From Amarolinea aalborgensis (GTDB lineage Bacteria > Chloroflexota > Anaerolineae > SSC4 > Amarolineaceae), in assembly GCF_900491745.1 (NCBI RefSeq), contig NZ_UETR01000002.1, positions 62,001 to 126,000 on the forward strand: 64,000 bases of DNA, given 5' to 3'. Position numbers and translations under genes: made by a program. This document shows, one piece after another, positions 6,901 to 15,300 of this stretch (its first letter is position 1; the number at the start of each line of letters is the position of its first letter). A model generated the notes under the pieces. It searched no databases. It was given only the letters and a program-made list of their open reading frames with translations, and was not told the DNA's origin.

Positions 6901-9745
6901 GATGCGCTACACCTATGATGCGTTCGGGCGCGCGGCCAGCCTGCGTCGGCCCAACGTGACGTTCAGCGAGGGCGCGAGCGAACGCTACACTTACACCGAT
7001 GTGGCCGGCGCTAACCAACCGTTCAAGATCGAGCATTGGCTGCGGGATGACGGGCCGGGTGACGGTTTGCGATACGACTACAACTTCTACGACGGCCTGG
7101 GGCAGACGCTGCAGGCGCAGGCAGAAGGCGAGAGGTCGAGCGTGGTGAGCTCGCGCTACAACGCGCTGGGGCTGGTGGTGCAGCAGAGCGTGCCCTACAC
7201 CCTGACCATTGCGCTGGGGACTTACGCGCCGGTGAGCAACTGGGGCAGCCTGGTCAGCACGCAAACGGCCTATGACGGGTTGGGACGGGTGACCCAGGTG
7301 ACGCAGGCGGATGGCACGACGGTGCGCACTTACTACCATAGCCGACAGACCGCGGTGGTTGATGCGGCGAACCACCAGGCGATCTCGGAGAGCGATGCTT
7401 TTGGGCGGCTGGCGAGCGTCAAGCAGTACGATCTGACGCTGGCAGCCGGTGCAGCGCCGAATTGGAATGCGGCCGTCTACGGGCAGGCGACCTACAGCTA
7501 TGATGTGGCCGACCGCCTGGTGCAGATGACCGGGCCGGATGGGGCGGCGACCACGATCACGTACGATCTGTTAGGCCGCAAGGCGGGCATGAGCGACCCG
7601 GACATGGGCGCGTGGACGTATGCCTACGATGCGGCTGGCAACCTGATCCGCCAAACGGACGCCAAAAACCAGCGCATCTGCTTCTACTACGACGGGCACA
7701 ACCGGCTCGTGGGCAAGCACTACCGCAACGATCAGAGTTGCCCTGCAACAAAGCCAGCGACCTATGGAACGAACGGCTTGCTGGTCGCATATCTCTACGA
7801 CGGGGGCACGAATGGGCTGGGGCGGCGGACGCAGTCTGATGTCTACAATGCGAGCGGTGCGCTCAACAACCGCGTGGCCTGGACCTATGACGCCCGCGGG
7901 CGGGTGACGCAGGAAAGCCGGGTCATCAACGGCACGGGCGGCGGCACGTTCGTCACGCAGTGGGGGTATGACTCGGCGGATCGGCCGATGTGGCAGAAAT
8001 ACCCGGGCGGCAACGGCGGGCAGATCGGCGAGCAGGTCAGCTACGCGTACACGGCGCAGGGCTTGCTGAAGAGTGTCAGCGGCTGGAACACCTACGTGGG
8101 CGACACGTTCTACAACGTGCGCGGGCAGGTGACGGAACGCCGGCTGGTCAGCACGACGGGGGTGGTAAAGCAACTGTACGCCTACACAGCGGCCGAGAAC
8201 TTTCGCCTGGTCAGCCTGAAGGCAGGAACGGGTCCGACCTATGACAACCGGCAGAAGATAAACTACACCTACGACGACGATGGCAACATCCAGGCTATTG
8301 CCGATGCGGCGGCCAATGGCGGGAGCCAGACGCAGAGCTTCGCCTACGACACCCTGGATCGTCTGAGCACAGCCCAGGCCAGCGGCTCGACCACCTACGG
8401 CGGCTACGCTCAACGCAGCTATGCCTACAGCAGTGCGGGCAATATCACAAGCTTCGAGGGTGCGGCCTTGACCTACCAAGACGCGGCACACAAGCACGCC
8501 GTGACGCACATCGGCGGCGCGCAGAAATACTGGTACGACGCGAACGGGAACGCGACGCGGCGCATCAATGGCAGCCAGGATGCCACATTGACCTACGATG
8601 CCGAGAATCGGCTGACTGCGATGTCGGGCAGCGTCACGGCCAACTACGTCTATGATGCGGAGGGCAGTCGAGTTCAGGAGACCATCGCCGGCGTCACGCG
8701 TGTCTTCATCTCCAACTATTACGAAGTAGACAACGGGACGGTCAAGAAGTATTACTATGCCGGCGCGACGCGCGTGGCAGAGAACAGCGGCGGGGTGCTC
8801 TACTACTTGCTCGGCGATCACCTCGACTCCACCGCACTGACGCTGGACAGCAGCGGCGCCCGTACGACCGAGCTGCGCTACTATCCCTTTGGCACGGCGC
8901 GCTACAATCCGGGCAACCAGGTAACGACCTACCGTTTCACCGGACAGCGCTGGGACAGCGGCACGGCGTTGTATTTCTATCAGTCCCGCTGGTACGATCC
9001 GCTCATCGGGCGATTTCTGGCCGCGGATACGATTGTTCCCCAGCCGCAAGATCCGCAGAATCTGAATCGTTACAGCTATTGCGGCAGTAACCCACTGCGT
9101 TTTGTCGACCCCAGCGGGCACGCTGGGGTAGATTTCTGGGGCGGTGGTGGCGGCGCAGGCATTGGGTTGGTTGTGGCCCTCATGCAAGGCGCCCAACAGA
9201 CCATGAGCCAGGTGCAAGGGGCCGTTTACCAGTACGGCCCGGCTGCAGCCGAGATCACCTGGTTGTACGGGAATCAGACTATTGCGGTTGGGGACCAGAT
9301 CAGCCAGGCTGTGCAGAACGCCGGTCAGGGCGGCAATACGGCGGGACCGGGCGGACTAGACCCGAACAAGTGGGGACAATGGATACAGAGAACTGAATCT
9401 ATGAGTGACCGGGCGCGGGCTTACCAGAACTATGTCACTGGGCAGGATGCTACCCGGGTGTTCCAGGTTAACGGCGTCAACTTCGATGGAATTCGTGGGC
9501 AAGTTTTATTAGACGCAAAAGGTTACTATAACCAATTCGTTGACCCGTCGACGCGAGCTTTCCGTACATGGTGGCAGGGTGCTGACGATTTTGTCGAACA
9601 GGCTCAACGTCAACTTGAAGCAGCGCAAGGTGCGCAAATTGAGTGGCACTTCAACGAAGCAGAAACATTGGAAGCCGTCCGACGATTGTTTATGGAACGT
9701 GGGATCGGGGAAGCAATTCGGTTGGTCCTTGATCAGATGCCATAA
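3914..9745 (+). CDS. RHS/YD-repeat polymorphic toxin with C-terminal Tox-REase-5-like nuclease
   Basis: A 1943-residue secreted or surface protein. The ATG at 3914 is favoured over the GTG at 3899 because the duplicate remnant at 11306 keeps the same MVKVEKES start. A hydrophobic segment, MHLLVIASLLFSTAAAA, after an arginine-rich stretch looks like a signal peptide or anchor. Residues about 80-330 hold beta-rich domains, one of them ZU5-like (PEGGRVILEEG). From about 340 the SpvB/RHS barrel begins (SGSASYDYPLSLPPGRGG), followed by many YD repeats and the RHS core (RYYPFG... RFTGQ... FYQSRWYDPLIGRFLAAD... NRYSYCGSNPLRFVDPSGH, ending near 1735). The last ~95 residues carry NFDG, LLDAKG, WWQGADDF and EWHF motifs typical of the restriction-endonuclease-fold toxin Tox-REase-5. 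The tip is visibly richer in A+T. A likely immunity gene follows at 9847. Confidence 0.9.
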   Translation: MVKVEKESVALRSLPSPFVSQPGWRSAQRRGGARLLVAMHLLVIASLLFSTAAAAMPVSEPDPRAADATQSASVRTQPSATDMDQPQPFLSLAATVSPEAAATGERVLVRWEVTNLDRQVVEGITFQADLPDGLLVTPADVRPPLVYDAATRRLTWVMASLPAGGADAVTLPVRLSGRQVGDVVTVGAELHLADGRVVATAEAGVQVLPPAAQVTRIGPEGGRVILEEGRVTLTFAPGAVAEAVVVWARPLGRPANAPANVWRSHEFVVRGRNGDEIHTFSQPVTLTVRYPAGEPVGGRLFVAAADTGAWEMLPTTWDAESGALVAVVPHLSQTAEGNNFAPEIMPSLRGWQSDLFSGSASYDYPLSLPPGRGGLTPDVALQFNSRSRSEDGGHSSVVGAGWKLSADSFIYGTPWLMGSAPNTWRVAGAAFSEAGSGDAVYLKEAPTWRILYAGTGADAYAPDGTRYHFERALSDWFCSGTTWQQRGDKWALQYVLDPVGSRINYAYDTALPVDPVDVDSHAGNYGDRVRTVRISSLCANGGAGGEEIVTYLSQLNLVRISYNPNNGSDQSVIDFTYAITRTDAALSDPADTGAWAHYTTRLLTAVKVKQGGSLIAAYKLGYDFFDDGLADRRLYTLRSIQRCSDDALSNCLPATTFSNTRSQVQQMNNGYGGSVRLGYGADNVIATRTVTDTVTGQANTWSYSYVGKIDAAGYRYVTETLPSSLGTGHWISYQYQDASAGEGFRGKEIRQTAASGNQKQTERVRMWSGTTVGVYGGAQFVYLGHELQTTYDKDGANPATRKTEYLYEPDHQDGIQIGNLTRIREYSDSTTLYRSTERWYYPKVDIGAGKYIVNRLGQEKLWDAGNVCQDQTRRIYDTTGFDQHQVSPTQGLLREVWQAKLCASANEGDWVRLVLYDYDAATGNLVSETAANGTVASTSYDATFAAYVTSVSVMPTASLGGATLTTSYAYYGINAEAGGVGLKGQLQKETDANGAMMRYTYDAFGRAASLRRPNVTFSEGASERYTYTDVAGANQPFKIEHWLRDDGPGDGLRYDYNFYDGLGQTLQAQAEGERSSVVSSRYNALGLVVQQSVPYTLTIALGTYAPVSNWGSLVSTQTAYDGLGRVTQVTQADGTTVRTYYHSRQTAVVDAANHQAISESDAFGRLASVKQYDLTLAAGAAPNWNAAVYGQATYSYDVADRLVQMTGPDGAATTITYDLLGRKAGMSDPDMGAWTYAYDAAGNLIRQTDAKNQRICFYYDGHNRLVGKHYRNDQSCPATKPATYGTNGLLVAYLYDGGTNGLGRRTQSDVYNASGALNNRVAWTYDARGRVTQESRVINGTGGGTFVTQWGYDSADRPMWQKYPGGNGGQIGEQVSYAYTAQGLLKSVSGWNTYVGDTFYNVRGQVTERRLVSTTGVVKQLYAYTAAENFRLVSLKAGTGPTYDNRQKINYTYDDDGNIQAIADAAANGGSQTQSFAYDTLDRLSTAQASGSTTYGGYAQRSYAYSSAGNITSFEGAALTYQDAAHKHAVTHIGGAQKYWYDANGNATRRINGSQDATLTYDAENRLTAMSGSVTANYVYDAEGSRVQETIAGVTRVFISNYYEVDNGTVKKYYYAGATRVAENSGGVLYYLLGDHLDSTALTLDSSGARTTELRYYPFGTARYNPGNQVTTYRFTGQRWDSGTALYFYQSRWYDPLIGRFLAADTIVPQPQDPQNLNRYSYCGSNPLRFVDPSGHAGVDFWGGGGGAGIGLVVALMQGAQQTMSQVQGAVYQYGPAAAEITWLYGNQTIAVGDQISQAVQNAGQGGNTAGPGGLDPNKWGQWIQRTESMSDRARAYQNYVTGQDATRVFQVNGVNFDGIRGQVLLDAKGYYNQFVDPSTRAFRTWWQGADDFVEQAQRQLEAAQGAQIEWHFNEAETLEAVRRLFMERGIGEAIRLVLDQMP

Positions 9746-9846
9746 TGTTGGCTTGCATGGATCAATCAATTGCTCGATGTCCCAATGGAAACGTCATGAC
9801 AGCTTGGCTTGCAAGTCAGGCATTCTGCGTATGTATGTGAAAAAAC

Positions 9847-10293
9847 ATGTCTGATAACTTCATTCGTTTGATGCCGTTCATACCGAATTATGTGCCGCCT
9901 GCAGACAAAATCACTAAAGCGGTTGGTGTTCTGTCGTCTGTCTTTCCAGACCTTACTATCGAGGCCACTGTCTATCCAGAAGTGCGATTCTGGGACCCGG
10001 GAGGCAATTTGGAGGACGTTTATTGCCCTTGTTGTGGAGCACAACTTGATTTGGCTTGGTGGGGAAAGGCGATGGACCAGTCGGCGCGAGATCAGTTCGT
10101 AGATCTGTCAGTGGTCGCCCCTTGCTGCGGATGTGAGACGAGTCTCAATGATCTTCAATACCGCTGGCCCGCTGGTTTCGCTAGATTCTGCATAACGATC
10201 TCTAACCCGCCCTTTGAACTTGAAAAGTCGGTAATGGAGGCAGTTGGACATACTCTCGGTACTGATCTGCGTGGGGTGTGGATTCATTACTGA
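9847..10293 (+). CDS. Putative immunity protein with zinc-ribbon cysteines
   Basis: A 148-residue protein with the N-terminus MSDNFIRLMPFIPNYVPPAD and two cysteine pairs, YCPCCGAQLD and APCCGCETSL, which could form a zinc ribbon. It resembles a family of uncharacterised proteins common in Bacillus and Streptomyces, which I recall only as hypothetical. Its position about 100 bases after the RHS nuclease tip, its low G+C relative to the backbone and its small size all fit a cognate immunity protein. That role is inferred from position, not from a recognised immunity domain. Confidence 0.6.
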   Translation: MSDNFIRLMPFIPNYVPPADKITKAVGVLSSVFPDLTIEATVYPEVRFWDPGGNLEDVYCPCCGAQLDLAWWGKAMDQSARDQFVDLSVVAPCCGCETSLNDLQYRWPAGFARFCITISNPPFELEKSVMEAVGHTLGTDLRGVWIHY

Positions 10294-10318
10294 GGGATTA
10301 TGATGGCGAGGAGAGACA

Positions 10319-10663
10319 ATGCCGCTGGGCCGAAGCCCGCAACTGACGCAGAACTTCCCGGTGATTGATCGCTTTGAGAATGGCGTGGCGACTAGCATCA
10401 AGAGTATTGACCTGGGCGTCAAAAGCTACCAGAATATCGGCCAGTTGACGGGCACGGTCAAGGGCTATGTCAACGCACTGGCCGACTGGCAAGGAGTTCG
10501 TCAATGGGGAGGTATCAGCATCGAGAATAGTAAGATCATTGCTCGAGATCTCTTGCTGGCTATTCCGCAAGGCGCAACTCAGGCGCAACTTGCGGCATTG
10601 CAGCAATTGCAGCAATGGGCCTCAACTGTCGGAGTTACGATAAATGTCACTGTGATTTCGTGA
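10319..10663 (+). CDS. Orphan CDI-type toxin tip (EC869-like nuclease domain)
   Basis: A 114-residue reading frame that is essentially a bare toxin domain. The pattern NFPVIDRFENGVATSIKSIDL, followed by YQN, a TVKGYVN helix, a GG-containing strand and VTINVTVI, matches the C-terminal nuclease domains of CdiA/RHS proteins related to the CdiA-CT of E. coli EC869. The D...S-IKS residues probably form the active site. It has no delivery domain or RHS core, so it cannot be exported alone. It looks like a displaced toxin cassette stored behind the full-length RHS gene. A GAGGAGA stretch before the ATG could let it be translated, which would be harmful without immunity, so it may be silent. Confidence 0.65.
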   Translation: MPLGRSPQLTQNFPVIDRFENGVATSIKSIDLGVKSYQNIGQLTGTVKGYVNALADWQGVRQWGGISIENSKIIARDLLLAIPQGATQAQLAALQQLQQWASTVGVTINVTVIS

Positions 10664-10680
10664 GAAATGGTGGAAACAGT

Positions 10681-11016
10681 ATGCTCGACAAAATCGTAGA
10701 TATCGTCGCTTGGCCCGGTAAAGGGTACTTGTCGGCTGTGGGGCGGTTTCCATCAGGAATCTACACTGCCATCGAACCAGTGTATGTGGCGGAGCTTAAG
10801 CCTGATGAATTGATGATTGCAGCCGAGAAGATCATAGCACTGGGTATCTCGCATTTGCCGGAAGTCACGGCAGAGGAATGGCGTAAGCGGCCAGGTCCGA
10901 TACTCAAAGCCACCAAGGCTCGTAGTTGGAGAAGACTAGGACACATGGGCGCTTCATATGGTATTAGCTGGACAGAGCAGCACATTTGGGTGGATATGTC
11001 GTATCGAGATAAATAG
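10681..11016 (+). CDS. Candidate immunity gene for the orphan toxin, cut short by an amber codon
   Basis: A 111-residue frame starting at the ATG at 10681, 17 bases after the toxin fragment. It begins MLDKIVDIVAWPGKGYLSAV and ends at TAG (11014-11016) after YRDK. The same frame continues past the stop as GRWQNDPAKARTFPLDT and on to 11277, and this reads as the natural continuation, so the TAG looks like a single-base nonsense mutation (for example AAG to TAG). The gene order matches a toxin-immunity pair. Whether the truncated product still protects the cell is unknown. I do not recognise a named immunity family with certainty. Confidence 0.55.
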   Translation: MLDKIVDIVAWPGKGYLSAVGRFPSGIYTAIEPVYVAELKPDELMIAAEKIIALGISHLPEVTAEEWRKRPGPILKATKARSWRRLGHMGASYGISWTEQHIWVDMSYRDK

Positions 11017-11277
11017 GGCCGCTGGCAGAATGACCCAGCGAAAGCGCGCACGTTTCCGCTGGATACGTCATTGGAGGATATCATGGCTGTGATTCTGGCG
11101 GATATTCGAACTCGGCCGGAGGTGTGGGAAGGAGCTACAGCGAAGAGAGATGGAGGTCTGGACTGCGACGCAACCAACATAAATTGGATTCAAGGGAAAA
11201 AAGGACCAAATAACTTCAAAGAACTATTCGATAGGGGAGGACTTGATCTAGATGATGCAATCAATAAGAATGAATGA
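11017..11277 (+). pseudogene. In-frame continuation of the immunity gene beyond the amber codon
   Basis: This 86-codon open stretch is in the same frame as the gene ending at 11016. It begins GRWQNDPAKARTFPLD, continues SLEDIMAVILADIRTRPEVWEG, then turns A+T-rich to end at TGA 11277. Internal TTG/ATG codons with GGAGG near 11072 could restart translation, but I regard it as the severed 3' part of one gene of about 198 codons. Confidence 0.5.
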
Positions 11278-11299
11278 GAAAAACTGGACATAATGCCAT

Positions 11300-11830
11300 G
11301 AAATCATGGTGAAAGTCGAGAAGGAGTCCGTTGTCTTGAGACCGTTACCTTCCCCGTTCGTTTGTCAGCGTGGCTGGCGTTCAGCGCAGAGGCGCGGCGG
11401 CGCGCGACTACTGGTCGCCATGCATCTGCTGGTCATCGCCAGTCTGCTGTTTTCGACGGCAGCGGCGGCGGCGCCAGTGAGTGCGCTTGGCGCGCGCGGC
11501 TGACGCTCCGCAACGGACGTCGGCGCGCACGGGGCCATCGGCAGCAGACATGAACCAGTCACAGCCGTTCTTGAGCCTGGCAGCCACCGTCAGTCCGGAG
11601 GCGGCAGCGGCTGGGGACAGCAGATCTGCATTGACTACGACGGGCACAACCGATTGGCGGGCAAGCATCATCGCAACGACCAGAACTGTCCGGGGAGCAA
11701 GCCGATGACCTATGAAACGAGCGGTTTTCTGGCTGCCTACACCTGCGACGACGATGGCAACATCCAGACCATGGCCGATGCGGCGGCGACTAGAAATACT
11801 GGTATGATGCGAAGCTGGGGTGATTCCACG
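11300..11830 (+). pseudogene. Scrambled remnant of a second RHS gene
   Basis: The first 310 bases are a close copy of the RHS gene start at 3904-4230 (start codon, MHLLVIASLLFSTAAAA segment, QPFLSLAATVSPEAA), with a frameshift near 11490. At about 11617 the sequence jumps to a match for 7668-7790 (YYDGHNRL...KH...RND), at about 11738 to 8268-8320 (DDDGNIQ...ADAAA), and at about 11791 to 8521-8545 (KYWYDA). At least three internal deletions have therefore collapsed a gene of more than 4 kb to about 0.5 kb. It encodes no functional protein. Confidence 0.85.
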
Positions 11831-11900
11831 AGAGAGCGGGCATGAATCCAATTTCGCGGTGAAAGCTCGCGTTTGAGACTGCATGGAGGAGAAAAACAAA

Positions 11901-12374
11901 ATGACAGACTTACCACCAATCCAGGAGATTGTTGAGCGGGCGATTCGCTTCGAACAGGAGTCGGTGCAGCTCTACGCCAACGCGGCGCTCGTGGCGCGCA
12001 ACGGTCACGTCAAGGCGCGGCTGGAGGAACTGGCGGCCGAAGAACGCAGCCACGTGGAAAAGCTGGAGGGCCTGCGCACCACCAACATCCGCTGGGCCAT
12101 CCGCCGCAGCCGCACGGAACGCGGCAACATCCCTGACCTCAAGCTGGCTGAAACCCTGGCGCCGCGTGAACTAGGCCCTGATGCCGATGCGCAGGATGTC
12201 ATGGTGGTGGCCATGCAGCGCGAGAAAGCCGCGGCTGAGTTCTACTTCGCCATGTCGAAACTGGTGGACGATCCCCTGGCGCGCGGCCTGTTCGAAATGC
12301 TCGCCAGCGAAGAGTTGCAGCACAAGTACAACGTGGAAAGCACGTATGAAAAGGCTGTCTACAAAGCCTTTTGA
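11901..12374 (+). CDS. Ferritin-like/rubrerythrin-type diiron protein
   Basis: A 157-residue four-helix protein starting at the ATG at 11901, with GGAGGAGA upstream; the ATG at 11883 lies in that ribosome site. The E..., EERSHVE and EFYFAMSK...EELQHKYNVE segments give E/H ligands on repeated helices, as in rubrerythrin-related ferritin-like proteins. There is no C-terminal rubredoxin domain. A role in peroxide or oxygen protection of the neighbouring iron-sulfur and seleno-enzymes is plausible. It lies 25 bases before the large NuoF-like fusion and directly behind the RHS remnant, at the right edge of the inserted island. Confidence 0.8.
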   Translation: MTDLPPIQEIVERAIRFEQESVQLYANAALVARNGHVKARLEELAAEERSHVEKLEGLRTTNIRWAIRRSRTERGNIPDLKLAETLAPRELGPDADAQDVMVVAMQREKAAAEFYFAMSKLVDDPLARGLFEMLASEELQHKYNVESTYEKAVYKAF

Positions 12375-12399
12375 TGACAACCAGGAGCACCTGAAACCG

Positions 12400-15300
12400 A
12401 TGGCAACAAACAACTATCGAGCCAACATCCTTGTGTGCGGAGGCACCGGCTGCACCGCCTCCGGTGCGCACGAATTGGTAGACAACTTGCAGGCCGAGAT
12501 CAACCGCCAGGGTCTGGCGCGTGAGATCGAGGTGGTGCCCACGGGCTGCCGCGGCTTCTGCGCCATGGGCCCGGTGATGATGATCTACCCCGAAGGCATT
12601 TTTTACACGCAGGTGCAGGCCGCGGACGTGCCGGAACTGGTGGAAGAAACCCTGCTCAAGGGGCGCGTGGTCAAGCGCCTGACCTTTCACGAGCCGAAAG
12701 ACCAGGCCGCGCTGCCCTTCTACAAGGACATCCCGTTCTACGGCAAACAGCTGCGCATTGCCCTGCGCAACTGCGGCATGATTGATCCCGACAGCATCGA
12801 AGAGTACATCGCGCGCGGCGGCTACGAGGCGCTGGGCAAAGCCATCACCAGCATGAGCCAGGAAGATGTGCTGCGCGAGATGAAGGACAGCGGTCTGCGC
12901 GGGCGCGGCGGCGCCGGTTTCCTGGCCGGCCTCAAATGGGAGTTCTGCTATAAGGCGCCCGGCAACGTCAAGTACATCATCTGCAACGCAGACGAGGGCG
13001 ACCCCGGCGCGTTCATGGATCGTTCGATCCTGGAAGGCGATCCGCACAGCGTGATCGAAGGGATGATCATCGGCGCCTACGCCATTGGCGCCACGCACGG
13101 CTACATCTACTGCCGCGCCGAATATCCGCTGGCGGTCAAGCGCCTCAGGCAAGCCATTGCCCAGGCGCATGAGCTGGGACTGCTGGGCGAGCGCATCCTG
13201 GACAGCGACTTCACTTTCGACATGACCGTGAAAGAGGGCGCGGGCGCGTTCGTCTGCGGCGAAGAGACCGCGCTGATGGCCTCCATCGAGGGGCGCCGCG
13301 GCGAGCCGCGGCCGCGGCCGCCTTTCCCGGCCGTCGCCGGCCTGTGGGGCAAGCCCACCAACATCAACAATGTGGAAACCTGGGCCAACGTACCGCCCAT
13401 CATCACCAACGGCGCCAAATGGTTTGCCAGCATCGGCACCGAGCGCAGCAAAGGCACGAAGGTCTTTGCGCTCACCGGCAAGGTCAACAACACGGGCCTG
13501 GTCGAGGTGCCGATGGGCATCACCCTGGGTGAGATCGTCTACGACGTGGGCGGCGGCATTCCTGGCGGTAAGAAATTCAAGGCCGTGCAAACGGGCGGCC
13601 CGCTGGGCGGCTGTCTGCCGGCCACGCACCTCAATACGCCGGTGGACTACGACAGCCTGACCGCGGCCGGCGCGACGATGGGCTCCGGCGGCATGATCGT
13701 GGTGGATGAAGACACCTGCATGGTCGAGTTCTCGAAGTTCTTCCTCACCTTCTCGGCGGCCGAAAGCTGCGGCAAGTGCATCCCCTGCCGCGTAGGCGGT
13801 ACGCGCATGTTGGAAGTGCTGACCCGCATCACCGAGGGCAACGGTACGATGGCAGACCTCGATCTCATCAAGGAACTGGCGACCGGGATGCGCACCGGTT
13901 CGCTGTGCGGACTGGGGCAGCTCACGCCGTCGCCGGTGCTGAGCACCATGCGCTACTTCCTGGATGAGTACATCGCGCACATCGAAGAGAAGCGCTGCCC
14001 GGCCGGCGCCTGCCAGCCGCTGGTGCGCGCGGGGTGCGTCAATGCCTGCCCCGCGCAGGTGGACACCCCGGCCTACCTGGCCCTGGTGGCGCAGGGACGT
14101 TACGCCGAAGGGCTGGAGATTCACCGCGAGGCCAACCCCTTCGCGCTGATCTGCGGCCGCGTCTGCCCGGCCTTCTGCGAGCACAAGTGCCGCCGCGGCC
14201 AGATTGACACCCCCATTGCCATCCGTATGGTCAAGCGCTTCATGGCCGACCAGGAATATGAGAAACCCTGGACGCCGCCCATTTACAAGCCGCCGCAGCG
14301 CAAGCGCATCGCGGTGGTGGGCGCGGGGCCAGGCGGCCTGACCGCTGCGCTGCGCCTGGCCCAGCAGGGCTACCGCGTTAGCGTGTTCGAGGCGCTGCCG
14401 CAGCCGGGCGGCATGATGACCTACGGCATCCCCGCGTACCGCCTGCCGCGCGAGCCGCTCTTCTCTGAAGTCGAGAATATCAAGCGCGCGGGCGTGGAAA
14501 TCTATACCAACATGGCCCTGGGCCGCGATTTCAGCCTGGACGATCTGCAGCGCAACGGGATCCAAGTGCACAGCGGCGCGGCGGAGAACAACGGGCATGG
14601 CAATGGCAGCGGCGCACGCGCCTTGCCGCCCTTCGACGCCGTGATCCTGGCCCTGGGCGCGCACAAGAGCCGCAAGCTGCAAGTTCCGGGTGAAGACAAA
14701 ACGGGCGTCTACCACGGCGTCAAGTTCTTGCGCGAAATTGCGCTGGGACAGGCGCCAGAGGTAGCCGGCAAGCGCATCGGCATCGTCGGCGGCGGCGACG
14801 TGGCGATTGACGTGGCGCGTTCGGCCTGGCGCCTGGGCGCAGCCGAGGTGCATGTCATCTACCGGCGCACCGAGGACGACATGCCCGCACACAAGGAAGA
14901 GATCCATGCGGCGCACGCCGAGGGTATTCAGTTCCACTTCCTGGTCAATCCGGTGGCTGTGCTGGGCGACGCTGAGGTGACGGGCGTGCGCCTGCGGCCG
15001 CAGCGCCTGGCGGAATTCGATGAGGGGGGGCGCCGGCGGCCCAAGGCCATCGAAGGCGCGGACTTCGACCTGGCGCTGGATATGCTGGTGCCGGCCATTG
15101 GGCAGACCACCGATTTCGATTGGATGCCCGCGGGCGACAGCAGCGTTCAAACAAACTGGAACAGCGTGGTCAAGACCGACGACGCGTTCCAAACCACGCG
15201 GCCGGGCGTCTTTGCCTGCGGCGACGCGGTCAGCGGCCCGGCGACGGTTGTGGGCGCGGTGGCGCAGGGCAATCAAGTGGCGCAAGTCGTGGATAACTGG

